A stretch of DNA of 14,725 nt from CAZDAW01 sp964503685 (GTDB taxonomy: Bacteria; Chloroflexota; Anaerolineae; Anaerolineales; Anaerolineaceae). The stretch covers positions 1 to 14,725 of the forward strand of contig CAZDAW010000090.1 in NCBI GenBank assembly GCA_964503685.1, in the 5' to 3' direction. A program made the position numbers and the translations under genes. The notes under the pieces are model-generated. The model was not told the origin of the DNA. It saw only the letters and a list, made by a program, of their open reading frames with translations, and did not search any database. Shown here piece after piece: positions 7,242 through 14,718 of the stretch; the stretch's first letter is position 1; each line of letters opens with the position of its first letter.

Positions 7242-7939
7242 AATCAATCATTGACCAGGAAATGGTAAAGCGAAAAGCGTCATTTGCCCAAAAAGCCAGT
7301 TTGGGCGGATTAATTCTGATGCTGGGGAGTGCAGGAATCTCCATTTGGAAACCGGATCAGACTACTCTATCTACGATTCTCTTGTTTATCGGATTCGCGG
7401 TTGCTGCAATAGGTATTTATAATGCAAACCGGTGGGTAAAAAAACCCAGGCCAGAAAAAACATTAGAAGCGGCGTTTAAATCAGTGAGCGACGCTCATCG
7501 TTTATATCATTACCTGCCATTTTGTGATCACTTATTACTTGCTCCAAATTGTATTGTCATTTTGGAGGCCGTGAACCTTGAAGGAACCTTCACTTATAAG
7601 GACGGTAAATGGAAACAGCAGATGTCGATGAGCAGGGCGCTTCGTTTTATATTTGAAGAACGTCTTGGCGATCCAGTAAAGAGAGCACAGCAAATCGCAA
7701 AACAAATCCAAGAACTCATCAGTAAAGAGATACCTGAGGCAGCAAGTTTACCTGTATTACCGTGGGTCGTATTTGTGTCGCCGGCTGCCCAACTGGTGGT
7801 GAACGAAACCCCCATTCCCATCAGTACTTCTGCGAAAATACATAAAAGACTGCCGACAAATTTACCTCGATTTTCGTCAGAGGTTTACTCAAAAATTCAG
7901 GCATATCTGGATTCCAAGTATGCTGTTGTTAATGAATGA
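7238..7939 (+). CDS. Membrane protein with degenerate NERD-like domain
   Basis: This 233-residue protein has two adjacent membrane segments (about 20-36 and 44-62) and a cytoplasmic or exposed domain after the basic stretch RWVKKPRPEK. The part CDHLLLAPNCIVILEAVNLEG (96-116) with KDGKWKQ resembles the core of NERD nuclease-related domains, where D97 and E110 match the conserved acidic residues. The expected lysine of the E-x-K motif is replaced by V112, so nuclease activity is doubtful. DPVKRAQQIAKQIQELI (145-161) fits the helix that follows in NERD proteins, and WVVFVSP (176-182) the next strand. The ATG overlaps the kinase stop by four bases (ATGA), so translation is likely coupled. The relation to NERD is a motif reading by eye and needs a profile search. 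A structural or regulatory role is possible. Confidence 0.55.
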   Translation: MKSIIDQEMVKRKASFAQKASLGGLILMLGSAGISIWKPDQTTLSTILLFIGFAVAAIGIYNANRWVKKPRPEKTLEAAFKSVSDAHRLYHYLPFCDHLLLAPNCIVILEAVNLEGTFTYKDGKWKQQMSMSRALRFIFEERLGDPVKRAQQIAKQIQELISKEIPEAASLPVLPWVVFVSPAAQLVVNETPIPISTSAKIHKRLPTNLPRFSSEVYSKIQAYLDSKYAVVNE

Positions 7940-7942
7940 ATA

Positions 7943-8707
7943 TCAAGGATATATTTCTGCCACAGATTCTTTTATAACAGCAGGCTGATAAGGGAAATGG
8001 GTAATATCCTCCCGTTTGGTAACGCCAGATAATACTAAAATTGTATTTAACCCGCTCATAATCCCGGCAATAATATCGGTGTCCATTCTATCGCCAATCA
8101 TGGTTGTATTTTCCGAATGGAAACCGCCATAATTCATTGCTTTGCGCATCATGAGCGGGTTTGGTTTGCCTATATAAAATGGGCTTACGCCGCATGCTTT
8201 TTCGATGAGCGCTCCCATTGCGCCGCAGGCCGGTACGATGCCGCCTTCTGAAGGCCCAGAAGAGTCGGGATTGGTAGCAATAAACATCGCGCCGTTAATA
8301 ATCAAGCGAATTGCTTTTGTAATGGTCTGATAGTTATAAGTGTTTGTCTCTCCTAATATGACATAATCTGGATTGATATCAGTAATGACATAACCAATTT
8401 GGTGAATGGCGTCAGTTAATCCACTTTCGCCAATGACATAGGCTTTGCCGTTCGGTTTTTGTGATTTTAAGAACTGGGCAGTAGCCATTGCTGATGTAAA
8501 GATCACTTCAGGGGGGATATCCAATCCAATGCTTCGCAAACGATGAGATAGGTCTCCTGGTGTGTACATTGGGTTATTAGTTAAAACCAGAAAGTTTGAA
8601 TTACTCTTTTTCAAGCGTTCAATGAAAAGATCGGCGCCTTTGATTATCGTTTTGCCGGTAACCAGCACACCATCCATGTCAATCAGGTAGTTATTTATTG
8701 AAGTCAT
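7943..8707 (-). CDS. HAD-IIA family phosphatase, NagD-like
   Basis: This is a magnesium-dependent phosphatase of the haloacid dehalogenase superfamily, 254 residues, cytoplasmic. The nucleophile motif is D10-M-D12-G (LIDMDGVL), motif II is the threonine in VLTNN (41-45), motif III is K181 in YIGKPNP, and motif IV is GDRMDTD (205-211). The C2-type cap between them contains ATNPD (144-148) and the glycine-rich GGIVPACGAMGALIEKACG typical of NagD, AraL and phosphoglycolate/glycerol-phosphate phosphatases. Members usually remove phosphate from sugar phosphates or nucleotides and often act in metabolite repair. The start at 8707 is needed to include the strand before D10, although its ribosome site is weak. 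The gene lies 20 bases downstream of the coiled-coil gene and probably shares its transcript. The substrate is undetermined. Confidence 0.87.
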   Translation of the reverse strand: MTSINNYLIDMDGVLVTGKTIIKGADLFIERLKKSNSNFLVLTNNPMYTPGDLSHRLRSIGLDIPPEVIFTSAMATAQFLKSQKPNGKAYVIGESGLTDAIHQIGYVITDINPDYVILGETNTYNYQTITKAIRLIINGAMFIATNPDSSGPSEGGIVPACGAMGALIEKACGVSPFYIGKPNPLMMRKAMNYGGFHSENTTMIGDRMDTDIIAGIMSGLNTILVLSGVTKREDITHFPYQPAVIKESVAEIYP

Positions 8708-8727
8708 ATATTAATCGAGATAGCCAA

Positions 8728-9351
8728 TTATTTTTTGTTTTCCAGAAAACAGGCATTGTTGACCCAGAATATTGCAGGGCCGTTGAAATCTTCATAATAG
8801 ACGATAAATACTTCTTTATAGCGGATATCCTTGTCAATGTAGGATACATAATGTATGGCAGTTTTTGCGGTTTTCCAAATGACATTCCAATCGTTATCGC
8901 TGAGTACGCCGCGTGCTGTCTTAATAAATTCTTTCAAACCTTTTGCTACCGTTGTATTTGAGCTGTAGTCAATTTCAGGAAGCGTGTATTTCGCACACGT
9001 CTCGGTCGAAACGGATGAAGTTGAAGCGGATGTTGCTGAAATTTGTTTTGCCTGATTCAGCTCCGCCTGCAGGGTGGTAATTTTATTTGTGAGTTCGGCA
9101 TTCTGAGTTTTAAGTGCATCGTGCTCTTGAGTAATTGTCTCGAAGTTTTTATTCAGTTCGTCAACTTGATTTTGGCTCTCTTCGTATTTGACCAGATAAT
9201 CGGTCAGTTGATTTTGTAAATCGGTTTGTTTGGCATTGGCAATTTCCAGGGCAGTTGAGTTTGATTGACGCAACGATATACTATAAATCCATCCTGAAAA
9301 TCCGATCAGGATCAATATAACGATTATGAGTAAATACTTTTTGTCATTCAC
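8728..9351 (-). CDS. Membrane-anchored coiled-coil protein, unknown function
   Basis: I do not recognise a family. The 207 residues comprise a short basic start (MNDKK), one membrane segment at about 6-26, a charged and glutamine-rich coiled coil with heptad spacing from about 35 to 105, a serine/threonine linker (SATSASTSSVST), and a compact C-terminal domain of about 95 residues. That domain holds two cysteines (CAKYTLPE and NNACFLENKK) which could form a disulfide if, as the anchor suggests, it faces outside. The start codon is GTG at 9351, preceded by GAGGA six bases away. That site directly touches the T-run of the liv terminator. It lies just upstream of the HAD phosphatase. A role in envelope sensing or scaffolding is only a guess from architecture. 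Confidence 0.7.
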   Translation of the reverse strand: MNDKKYLLIIVILILIGFSGWIYSISLRQSNSTALEIANAKQTDLQNQLTDYLVKYEESQNQVDELNKNFETITQEHDALKTQNAELTNKITTLQAELNQAKQISATSASTSSVSTETCAKYTLPEIDYSSNTTVAKGLKEFIKTARGVLSDNDWNVIWKTAKTAIHYVSYIDKDIRYKEVFIVYYEDFNGPAIFWVNNACFLENKK

Positions 9352-9362
9352 AATAAGTCCTC

Positions 9363-9413
9363 AAAAAAAGACCGGCAGATCAATTTTCGGAGTGATTGAT
9401 GCGCCGGTCTTTT
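9363..9413 (-). terminator. Rho-independent terminator of the liv operon
   Basis: Read on the minus strand, AAAAGACCGGC (complement of 9403-9413) pairs with GCCGGTCTTTT (complement of 9366-9376), an 11-base-pair stem. An inner six-base stem (ATCAAT at 9379-9384, ATTGAT at 9395-9400) lengthens it. The right arm runs into seven T residues (complement of 9363-9369). It starts 17 bases after the livF stop. On the plus strand the hairpin is followed by TTTTC, so it might also work weakly in reverse. The structure is seen directly and is a textbook terminator. Confidence 0.85.
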
Positions 9414-9429
9414 CAGTGTTGCACCCAAA

Positions 9430-10143
9430 TTAGTGACTGCCGCCCAGATATGCTTCGACTACCTGGGGATTGTGAAGTAATTCGTCGCCTGTTCCTTCGA
9501 GAACAATCCGGCCAGTTTCGAGAACATAACCGCGATGGGCAATTGACAACGCCATTTGCGCGTTTTGTTCTACAAGCAGGATACTGGTACCCTGTGAATT
9601 AATCTCTTGAATGATCCTGAATATTTCTTGAACCAGAATTGGGCTCAAACCCATGGATGGCTCGTCAAGCAGGAGTAAGGTAGGCCGGCTCATCAGTCCA
9701 CGACCGGTTGCCAGCATTTGTTGCTCGCCGCCAGAAAGTGTGCCGCCCAACTGATTGATGCGCTCTTTAAGACGGGGAAAACTGGTGAAAACCCGCTCCA
9801 TACTGGCCTGAATTTCAGCAGGATCCTTCCGGGTATATGCACCCATTTCGAGATTTTCACGCACGGTAAGCGGCGCAAAAATCTTACGTCCTTCAGGCAC
9901 CTGGCTGATACCGGCGCGAACGATTTGTTCTGCCGGCATCATGGTGATATCCATATCTTTGAATGTGACTTTACCATGAGCCGGGCGGAGCAAGCCGGAA
10001 ATAGTGCGCAATGTGGTAGATTTGCCTGCACCATTGGCGCCAATCAGCGTAACAATTTCACCTTCGTTTACACTAAATGAAATACCCTGGAGCGCGTGAA
10101 TTGCGCCATAATATACATTTAAATCCTGGACATTAAGCAACAT
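9430..10143 (-). CDS. livF: Branched-chain amino acid ABC transporter ATPase LivF
   Basis: This is the second nucleotide-binding subunit of a hydrophobic amino acid uptake (HAAT) transporter; with LivG it hydrolyses ATP at the inner face of the membrane. It has 237 residues, like Escherichia coli LivF. Walker A is GANGAGKS (35-42), the ABC signature LSGGEQQ (136-142), Walker B LLLLDE (156-161), followed by PSMGLSP. The usual switch histidine is replaced in LLVEQNAQ, as is normal for LivF. The reading frame could begin ten codons earlier at 10173, but ATG 10143 has AAAGGAG six bases upstream and begins right at the first strand (MLLNVQDLNVYYG), so it is preferred. It then overlaps the end of livG by 11 bases, which implies coupled translation. 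A terminator follows. Confidence 0.95.
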   Translation of the reverse strand: MLLNVQDLNVYYGAIHALQGISFSVNEGEIVTLIGANGAGKSTTLRTISGLLRPAHGKVTFKDMDITMMPAEQIVRAGISQVPEGRKIFAPLTVRENLEMGAYTRKDPAEIQASMERVFTSFPRLKERINQLGGTLSGGEQQMLATGRGLMSRPTLLLLDEPSMGLSPILVQEIFRIIQEINSQGTSILLVEQNAQMALSIAHRGYVLETGRIVLEGTGDELLHNPQVVEAYLGGSH

Positions 10144-10936
10144 GGGTGGCTCCTTTGCCAAGATAAGCCTCAATGACTTTAGGATTATCTTGAATTTCTT
10201 GTGGGGTGCCGCGAGCGATCACTTCGCCAAAGTCCATGACAGTGATGTATTCACATATACCCATGACGACCCGCATTTGGTGCTCAATCAAGAGTATCGT
10301 CAGATTAAAGCGATCTCGAATGAAGTGGATTAAATCCATCAGGTTGACGATTTCGCGTGGGTTCATGCCAGCAGCTGGTTCATCCAGAAGGAGTAATTTG
10401 GGGTTGCAGGCTAAGGCCCGGGCAATTTCAACGCGGCGTTGTTCACCATACGGCAGATTTTTGGCTATCTCATTTTGCAAATTTTCGAGTTTGAAGATTG
10501 ATAAGAATTCTTGCGCCTGTTCGGTCAATTCACGCTCTTTTTGATCGAATTTCTTGTTACGTATGATACTTTCATAGATACCATATCCGGCGTGGGGGTG
10601 GTAAGCAATCCGAACATTATCTAGAACTGATAGATTTTGGAACAGGCGGATGTTTTGAAAAGTACGCCCGATGCCCATGCGAGTGATGTTAAAAGGCTCG
10701 ACGCCAACAATACTTTCACCTAAAAAATTGATTTCGCCGCTGGTCGGAACGTATAAGCCGGTAATTAGATTGAAGGCAGTTGTTTTTCCAGCGCCATTTG
10801 GACCAATAAGGCCGAACAGGTTGCCTTGCTTAATGGTCATGCTAAAATCGCTGACCGCGCGAAGCCCGCCAAAAAATTTAGTAAGACCTTCAATCTGCAA
10901 TACTGTTTGTTCAGAATCTTGTTTTATTTGCGTCAT
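10133..10936 (-). CDS. livG: Branched-chain amino acid ABC transporter ATPase LivG
   Basis: This is the first nucleotide-binding subunit of the HAAT transporter, 267 residues, cytoplasmic and attached to LivH/LivM. Walker A is GPNGAGKT (45-52), the Q-loop glutamine is Q94 in GRTFQNIRLF, and Walker B is LLLLDE (181-186) with PAAGMNP, the long D-loop wording typical of LivG. H219 in IEHQMRVVM is the switch histidine. The signature reads LPYGEQR (161-167) rather than LSGGQ; this variant is usual in LivG. The C-terminal EVIARGTPQEIQDNPKVIEAYLG is also characteristic. The ATG has GGAGA about eight bases upstream and lies 14 bases after livM. Confidence 0.96.
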   Translation of the reverse strand: MTQIKQDSEQTVLQIEGLTKFFGGLRAVSDFSMTIKQGNLFGLIGPNGAGKTTAFNLITGLYVPTSGEINFLGESIVGVEPFNITRMGIGRTFQNIRLFQNLSVLDNVRIAYHPHAGYGIYESIIRNKKFDQKERELTEQAQEFLSIFKLENLQNEIAKNLPYGEQRRVEIARALACNPKLLLLDEPAAGMNPREIVNLMDLIHFIRDRFNLTILLIEHQMRVVMGICEYITVMDFGEVIARGTPQEIQDNPKVIEAYLGKGATHVA

Positions 10937-10950
10937 GGCAGGTCTCCGAA

Positions 10951-12315
10951 TTATTCAGTCTTTGCAGCAACTGCTGCTTCAACTTCTGGTTTGACACGCG
11001 GCTTGATCAAAGGACTTTTCAGGAAGCCCCACTCAATTGTTCCTAATAAGCCCTGCGGCCTCAGCAGCATCAATAGCAATAGTGCTATTGGATAGAGTAC
11101 AAATCTCCAGGTGGGAGCCTCAGTGCCTAACTGACTGAGCAATACCCGCAGCATGCCTTCCAGGAAAAATGTCCATCCAAAAGAGGCTGCGATAGTACCC
11201 GACATGCTGCCTAAACCACCAAATACTACAATGATTAATGGGTTAAAACCTGCTAAGAAGTCGAAGGTGCCAGGACTTAAGAAACCGATATAATGCGCAT
11301 ACAAACCGCCGCCAATACCTGCGAATAAACAGCCGATAACAAAGGCTAATAATTTTGTATTGGCTACATCAATGCCCATTGCTGTTGCAGCGGTTTCATC
11401 CTCACGAACGGACATGATGGAACGTCCTGTTGATGATTGCATGATATTGCGCATAACGATTATAACCAGGATCATGAATAAAAATCCCCAGAACCAATTC
11501 GACATTTGGGGAATCCCGATCATACCGCGACCACCTTTCATTTCTGGAAAGGGTAAGATTGTATCTGAATTAACTTCGAGAATATTAACGACGATGGTAA
11601 AACCTAATGTAGCAATACCAAAATAGTCGCTTCCTAATGTCAGTACGGGTAAACCAAATAAGAAACTGATTTCGGCAGCAAAGGCGCCGGCAAGAATGAC
11701 GGCCAGGAAATATACAATTTGGAGGGCTATTCCACTATTCAATGGCCCTGGCGCTGCAATGGTACCGAGTAATGGCGCTAGAGACGGATTAATTGCATTG
11801 CCGATAAATACAGCAACAGCGCCAGCAATAACACACCCAATTAAGTACATGGTAAAAGCAGAAAGTACCGGTACACCGCGAATTTTTTGTAGTAATTTGT
11901 TGATGCCGAGAATTGCAAGACCGCCCAGGAGAATGCCAATGCCAACAACCAGAAGACCTCTGGAATCGCCATTTGTCCAGCGGTAGGTAATATCTGCTGC
12001 AACGTATGCTCCGATGCCGTAAAAACCCCACTGTCCCAGGCTGAATTGACCGTTGAAACCGTAGATGAGGTTTAAACCCAGGGCTACAATTGTCATCGAG
12101 CAGCTTTGAAGGAGTAAACCTTTATCAAAATCGGACAAAATTTGGAAAGAGCCAAATTGCACAGACAGGGCAAGTTGAATGATTCCAAAGGCAACGATTA
12201 AACCAGCAATCTTAACCCAGATTGAAGGATGCGCCAAAATTCGCATTAACCCGTATATATATGCCAGGACAGCAACTATTTTTACAATTGAGATAAGTAG
12301 AAATCCGATTTCCAT
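10951..12315 (-). CDS. livM: Branched-chain amino acid ABC transporter permease LivM
   Basis: This is one of the two membrane subunits forming the translocation path. The 454 residues contain about ten hydrophobic segments. LNLIYGFNGQFSLGQWGFYGIGAYVAA is the conserved LivM entry motif, and MSVREDETAATAMGIDVANTKLLAFVIG is the cytoplasmic coupling region that contacts the ATPases. FNPLIIVVFGGLGSMSGTIAAS and the terminal LRPQGLLG are also family hallmarks. The protein is somewhat longer than E. coli LivM (425) because of a hydrophobic N-terminal part of about 80 residues and a glycine/alanine-rich insert near 115-215. GAGGCGG precedes the ATG. It is nine bases behind livH and is followed by livG. 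Confidence 0.94.
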   Translation of the reverse strand: MEIGFLLISIVKIVAVLAYIYGLMRILAHPSIWVKIAGLIVAFGIIQLALSVQFGSFQILSDFDKGLLLQSCSMTIVALGLNLIYGFNGQFSLGQWGFYGIGAYVAADITYRWTNGDSRGLLVVGIGILLGGLAILGINKLLQKIRGVPVLSAFTMYLIGCVIAGAVAVFIGNAINPSLAPLLGTIAAPGPLNSGIALQIVYFLAVILAGAFAAEISFLFGLPVLTLGSDYFGIATLGFTIVVNILEVNSDTILPFPEMKGGRGMIGIPQMSNWFWGFLFMILVIIVMRNIMQSSTGRSIMSVREDETAATAMGIDVANTKLLAFVIGCLFAGIGGGLYAHYIGFLSPGTFDFLAGFNPLIIVVFGGLGSMSGTIAASFGWTFFLEGMLRVLLSQLGTEAPTWRFVLYPIALLLLMLLRPQGLLGTIEWGFLKSPLIKPRVKPEVEAAVAAKTE

Positions 12316-12324
12316 TGCCGCCTC

Positions 12325-13452
12325 TTATGCCTTCTCTTTTTCAGGTTCGCCGAAGATGCCGGTTGGTTTTACTAATAAAACGATGATCAGGATGCTGAAG
12401 GCTACAGCATCGCGCATGGGAGTAGAGATATAGCCCATGGTTAAAGCTTCTGCCTGCCCCATGATCAAGGCTCCAACAAAAGCGCCAGGTATGCTGCCAA
12501 TTCCGCCCAGCACTGCCGCAACAAATGCTTTAAGACCGGGTAATATTCCCAATTGCGTCCAAATGGATGAGTAAGCTATTGCATATAAAACTCCACCCAA
12601 GCCGGCAAATGCTGCACCAATGGCGAAGGTGAAAGAAATGATCTGATCAACATTGATACCCATCAAACGAGCAGCAGGTTTATCAAATGAGGCCGCTCGC
12701 ATCGCGATACCAATCTTTGTACGTCGAACCAGGAATTGTAATAATATTTGCACCAGAATAGAAGCAACGACAATGATAATGAAAATATTAGAGAACGTTA
12801 TGCTTTTATCAGGCGGCGCTACTCCTTCTTGGATCTGATGGATACCTTCTTTGATGTACCAAGCAACAACACCAAAAGGTCTTTCGTATGGAATAAAGCG
12901 GGGTGAAAAAACAAAATATAACGCGCCAAAAAATTCCAGGAAAAATGATACACCAATTGCTGTAATGAGGGCCGCAATACGCGGGGCGTCTCTTAGCGGT
13001 TTATATGCAACACGTTCAATTGTGATCGCCAATAATACACAAACGACCATCGATAAAAGTATAACTGTACTGGAGCCTATAACGGTGACGAGAATTGGGG
13101 ACATATCTTTGAATACAGCTGCAGGCCATTCATGCAGGTTAAAACGAGTTACCGCATAAAAACTTGTAAAGGCTCCGACCATAAATACATCGCCATGGGC
13201 AAAATTAATTAATTTAACAATGCCATATACCATCGTATAGCCTAAAGCGATCATTGCGTAAACAAAACCAAGTTGGAGTCCACTCATTACGATTTGAGCG
13301 AATAGTATTGGATCTTTTAGAAAATTTTGAATTAAAACGTATAAAACCACAACCGATAATAAACCAAGAAAACTATAGCCAATCCATGCCAGTGGTTTTT
13401 GGGGTTTATGGATGTGTGGTGCAGGTGGGTTTGATATGGTTTCCGTTTGCAT
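12325..13452 (-). CDS. livH: Branched-chain amino acid ABC transporter permease LivH
   Basis: This is the other membrane subunit of the HAAT transporter. The core begins near residue 55 with QIVMSGLQLGFVYAMIALGYTMVYGIVKLINFAHGDVFMVGAF, the standard LivH start. KIGIAMRAASFDKPAARLMGINVDQIISFTFAIGAAFAGLGGVLYA is the coupling loop, and GLKAFVAAVLGGIGSIPGAFVGALIMG with VLLVKPTGIFG closes the family pattern. At 375 residues it exceeds E. coli LivH (308): an added proline-rich tail plus one membrane helix (residues 1-46) and a loop insert of about 25 residues near 210-235 explain the difference. GGAGA lies about ten bases before the ATG. Such longer forms are seen in other bacteria, so this is variation rather than fusion. 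Confidence 0.94.
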   Translation of the reverse strand: MQTETISNPPAPHIHKPQKPLAWIGYSFLGLLSVVVLYVLIQNFLKDPILFAQIVMSGLQLGFVYAMIALGYTMVYGIVKLINFAHGDVFMVGAFTSFYAVTRFNLHEWPAAVFKDMSPILVTVIGSSTVILLSMVVCVLLAITIERVAYKPLRDAPRIAALITAIGVSFFLEFFGALYFVFSPRFIPYERPFGVVAWYIKEGIHQIQEGVAPPDKSITFSNIFIIIVVASILVQILLQFLVRRTKIGIAMRAASFDKPAARLMGINVDQIISFTFAIGAAFAGLGGVLYAIAYSSIWTQLGILPGLKAFVAAVLGGIGSIPGAFVGALIMGQAEALTMGYISTPMRDAVAFSILIIVLLVKPTGIFGEPEKEKA

Positions 13453-13490
13453 GAGACGGGGTTCTCCAAGTCAAGAACAAGCGTCGGGAA

Positions 13491-13522
13491 ATGGAGGGCG
13501 ATTAATCACGCCCTCCATTTTT
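13491..13522. terminator. Hairpin between livK and livH
   Basis: ATGGAGGGCG at 13491-13500 pairs perfectly with CGCCCTCCAT at 13509-13518 around an eight-base loop. In the livK-to-livH direction only three T residues follow, while on the plus strand five T residues follow. Its position between the highly needed binding-protein gene and the permease genes fits partial termination or protection of the livK mRNA end, as in many ABC operons. The hairpin is seen; the role is inferred. Confidence 0.55.
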
Positions 13523-13527
13523 AACTA

Positions 13528-13533
13528 ATTATA
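13528..13533 (-). promoter_or_regulatory. Possible internal -10 box before livH
   Basis: TATAAT is read on the minus strand at 13533-13528, between the livK stop and the hairpin. No acceptable -35 lies 16-18 bases upstream (the bases there read AAAACT). It might be a weak secondary start for livHMGF, but an AT-rich gap gives such matches by chance. Confidence 0.15.
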
Positions 13534-13557
13534 GTGTATTAAGCAGGCGCAGTTTTT

Positions 13558-14718
13558 TTATGGCATAACCTGTGAATAGAATTGCGCTTTGCCTTCTTTT
13601 ACTGTAACAATTGTTACTGGTTTGATGGGGGTGTGGAAGGCATCGAAGGTGATGGTACCTGAAACAGCCTCAAATTTTCCAGTTGCGATTGCTTCGGCAA
13701 CCTTGGTCGGATCATCAACGCCGGCTTTTTCGATTCCTGAGATCAGAATGTTCGTTGCATCGTAGGCCAGGGCAGCTAAAGCATCCGGTAATTTGGCGTT
13801 ACCTTTGTCGTCCTTATACTTTGCGCCATAGTTCTGGACAAAGGTTTGAACGGCTGCGCGGTTTTCGGTTGGCGAGTAGTGGTTTGTGAAGTAACCACCA
13901 TCGGCTGCGGCTGCATCAAGATCGGGGGAATCCCAACCATCGCCGCCGATGAACGGTGTGGTTATACCCTTTTCCTTTGCCTGTTTGGTAACCAGGTTAA
14001 CGATGTTGTAGTAATCTGGCAGAACAACAACGTCGGGTTTGGCTTCAGCAACCTTGGCAAGCGTGGTTGAGAAGTCAGTATCTTTGGCTGTGTAGGTTTC
14101 TTTTCCAACAACTGTACCACCTGTTTCGGTGAAGTACTTTTCGAAGTATTCAGCCAGACCTTTTACGTAGTCATTTGACTGGTCAAGCATGATGAATGCC
14201 GTTTTAGCCTTTAATGTTTCAGCAGCAAATTTTGCCATCACTTTACCCTGGGTGTCGTCGTTGTAGCAGGCAACAAAGGTGAATGGTTTCACATTGCCGC
14301 TCGCATCTCGAACAACGCTGGGGTTTGTCGAGGTACCGCTGATTTGAACGACTTTCTTGGCATTGGCAATTTCTGAAACAGGGATGGAAGCTTTTGAGCA
14401 TACTTCGCCAACGAGGTACTTCACTTTATCCTGATCAATAACCTTGTTCGCTGCGTTAACGGCTGGGTCAGGGGTGCACTGACTGTCTTCGACAATCGGG
14501 ACGATTTTCATACCCAAAACACCACCCTTTGCATTCCATTCTTCAATGGCTTGCAATGCACCATCGCGAGTAGAAACACCAAATGTTGGGACTGGACCGC
14601 TTAAGGGGGCCAGGATTGCTATTTTGATTTCCTTGGGTGCTTCTTGTGCTGCGGGCTGGCATGCTGTGATAAGCATGATAGCAATAATTAAAACACTTAA
14701 TACCTTAAAAGTACGCAT
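13558..14718 (-). CDS. livK: Amino acid-binding lipoprotein LivK/LivJ type
   Basis: This is the extracytoplasmic substrate-binding protein of the HAAT transporter (periplasmic-binding fold type I), 386 residues. The first 19 residues are a signal peptide (MRTFKVLSVLIIAIMLITA) with lipobox LITAC; C20 would be lipidated, so the protein is tethered to the membrane. The mature part starts with KIAILAPLSGPVPTFGVSTRDGAL. ISGTSTNP (127-133 region) is the loop that grips the amino acid alpha-carboxylate and amine. C81 and C107 have nearly the spacing of the conserved disulfide of E. coli LivJ. GGDGWDSPDL and YSPTENRA follow in the second lobe. It is the first gene of the five-gene transporter operon; its ribosome site and promoter lie beyond the window edge. 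The true ligand may be branched-chain or another amino acid. Confidence 0.93.
   Translation of the reverse strand: MRTFKVLSVLIIAIMLITACQPAAQEAPKEIKIAILAPLSGPVPTFGVSTRDGALQAIEEWNAKGGVLGMKIVPIVEDSQCTPDPAVNAANKVIDQDKVKYLVGEVCSKASIPVSEIANAKKVVQISGTSTNPSVVRDASGNVKPFTFVACYNDDTQGKVMAKFAAETLKAKTAFIMLDQSNDYVKGLAEYFEKYFTETGGTVVGKETYTAKDTDFSTTLAKVAEAKPDVVVLPDYYNIVNLVTKQAKEKGITTPFIGGDGWDSPDLDAAAADGGYFTNHYSPTENRAAVQTFVQNYGAKYKDDKGNAKLPDALAALAYDATNILISGIEKAGVDDPTKVAEAIATGKFEAVSGTITFDAFHTPIKPVTIVTVKEGKAQFYSQVMP

Noticed and set aside
8698..8961. 87-codon open frame on the plus strand across the coiled-coil gene
   Set aside because: It overlaps the C-terminal domain of the minus-strand gene and has no ribosome site or motif.
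9718..10080. 120-codon open frame antisense to livF
   Set aside because: It lies fully within a well-conserved ATPase gene and its translation has no recognisable feature.
10144..10173. Ten-codon extension of LivF
   Set aside because: ATG 10143 has AAAGGAG at good spacing and begins at the conserved first strand; the extension has no support.
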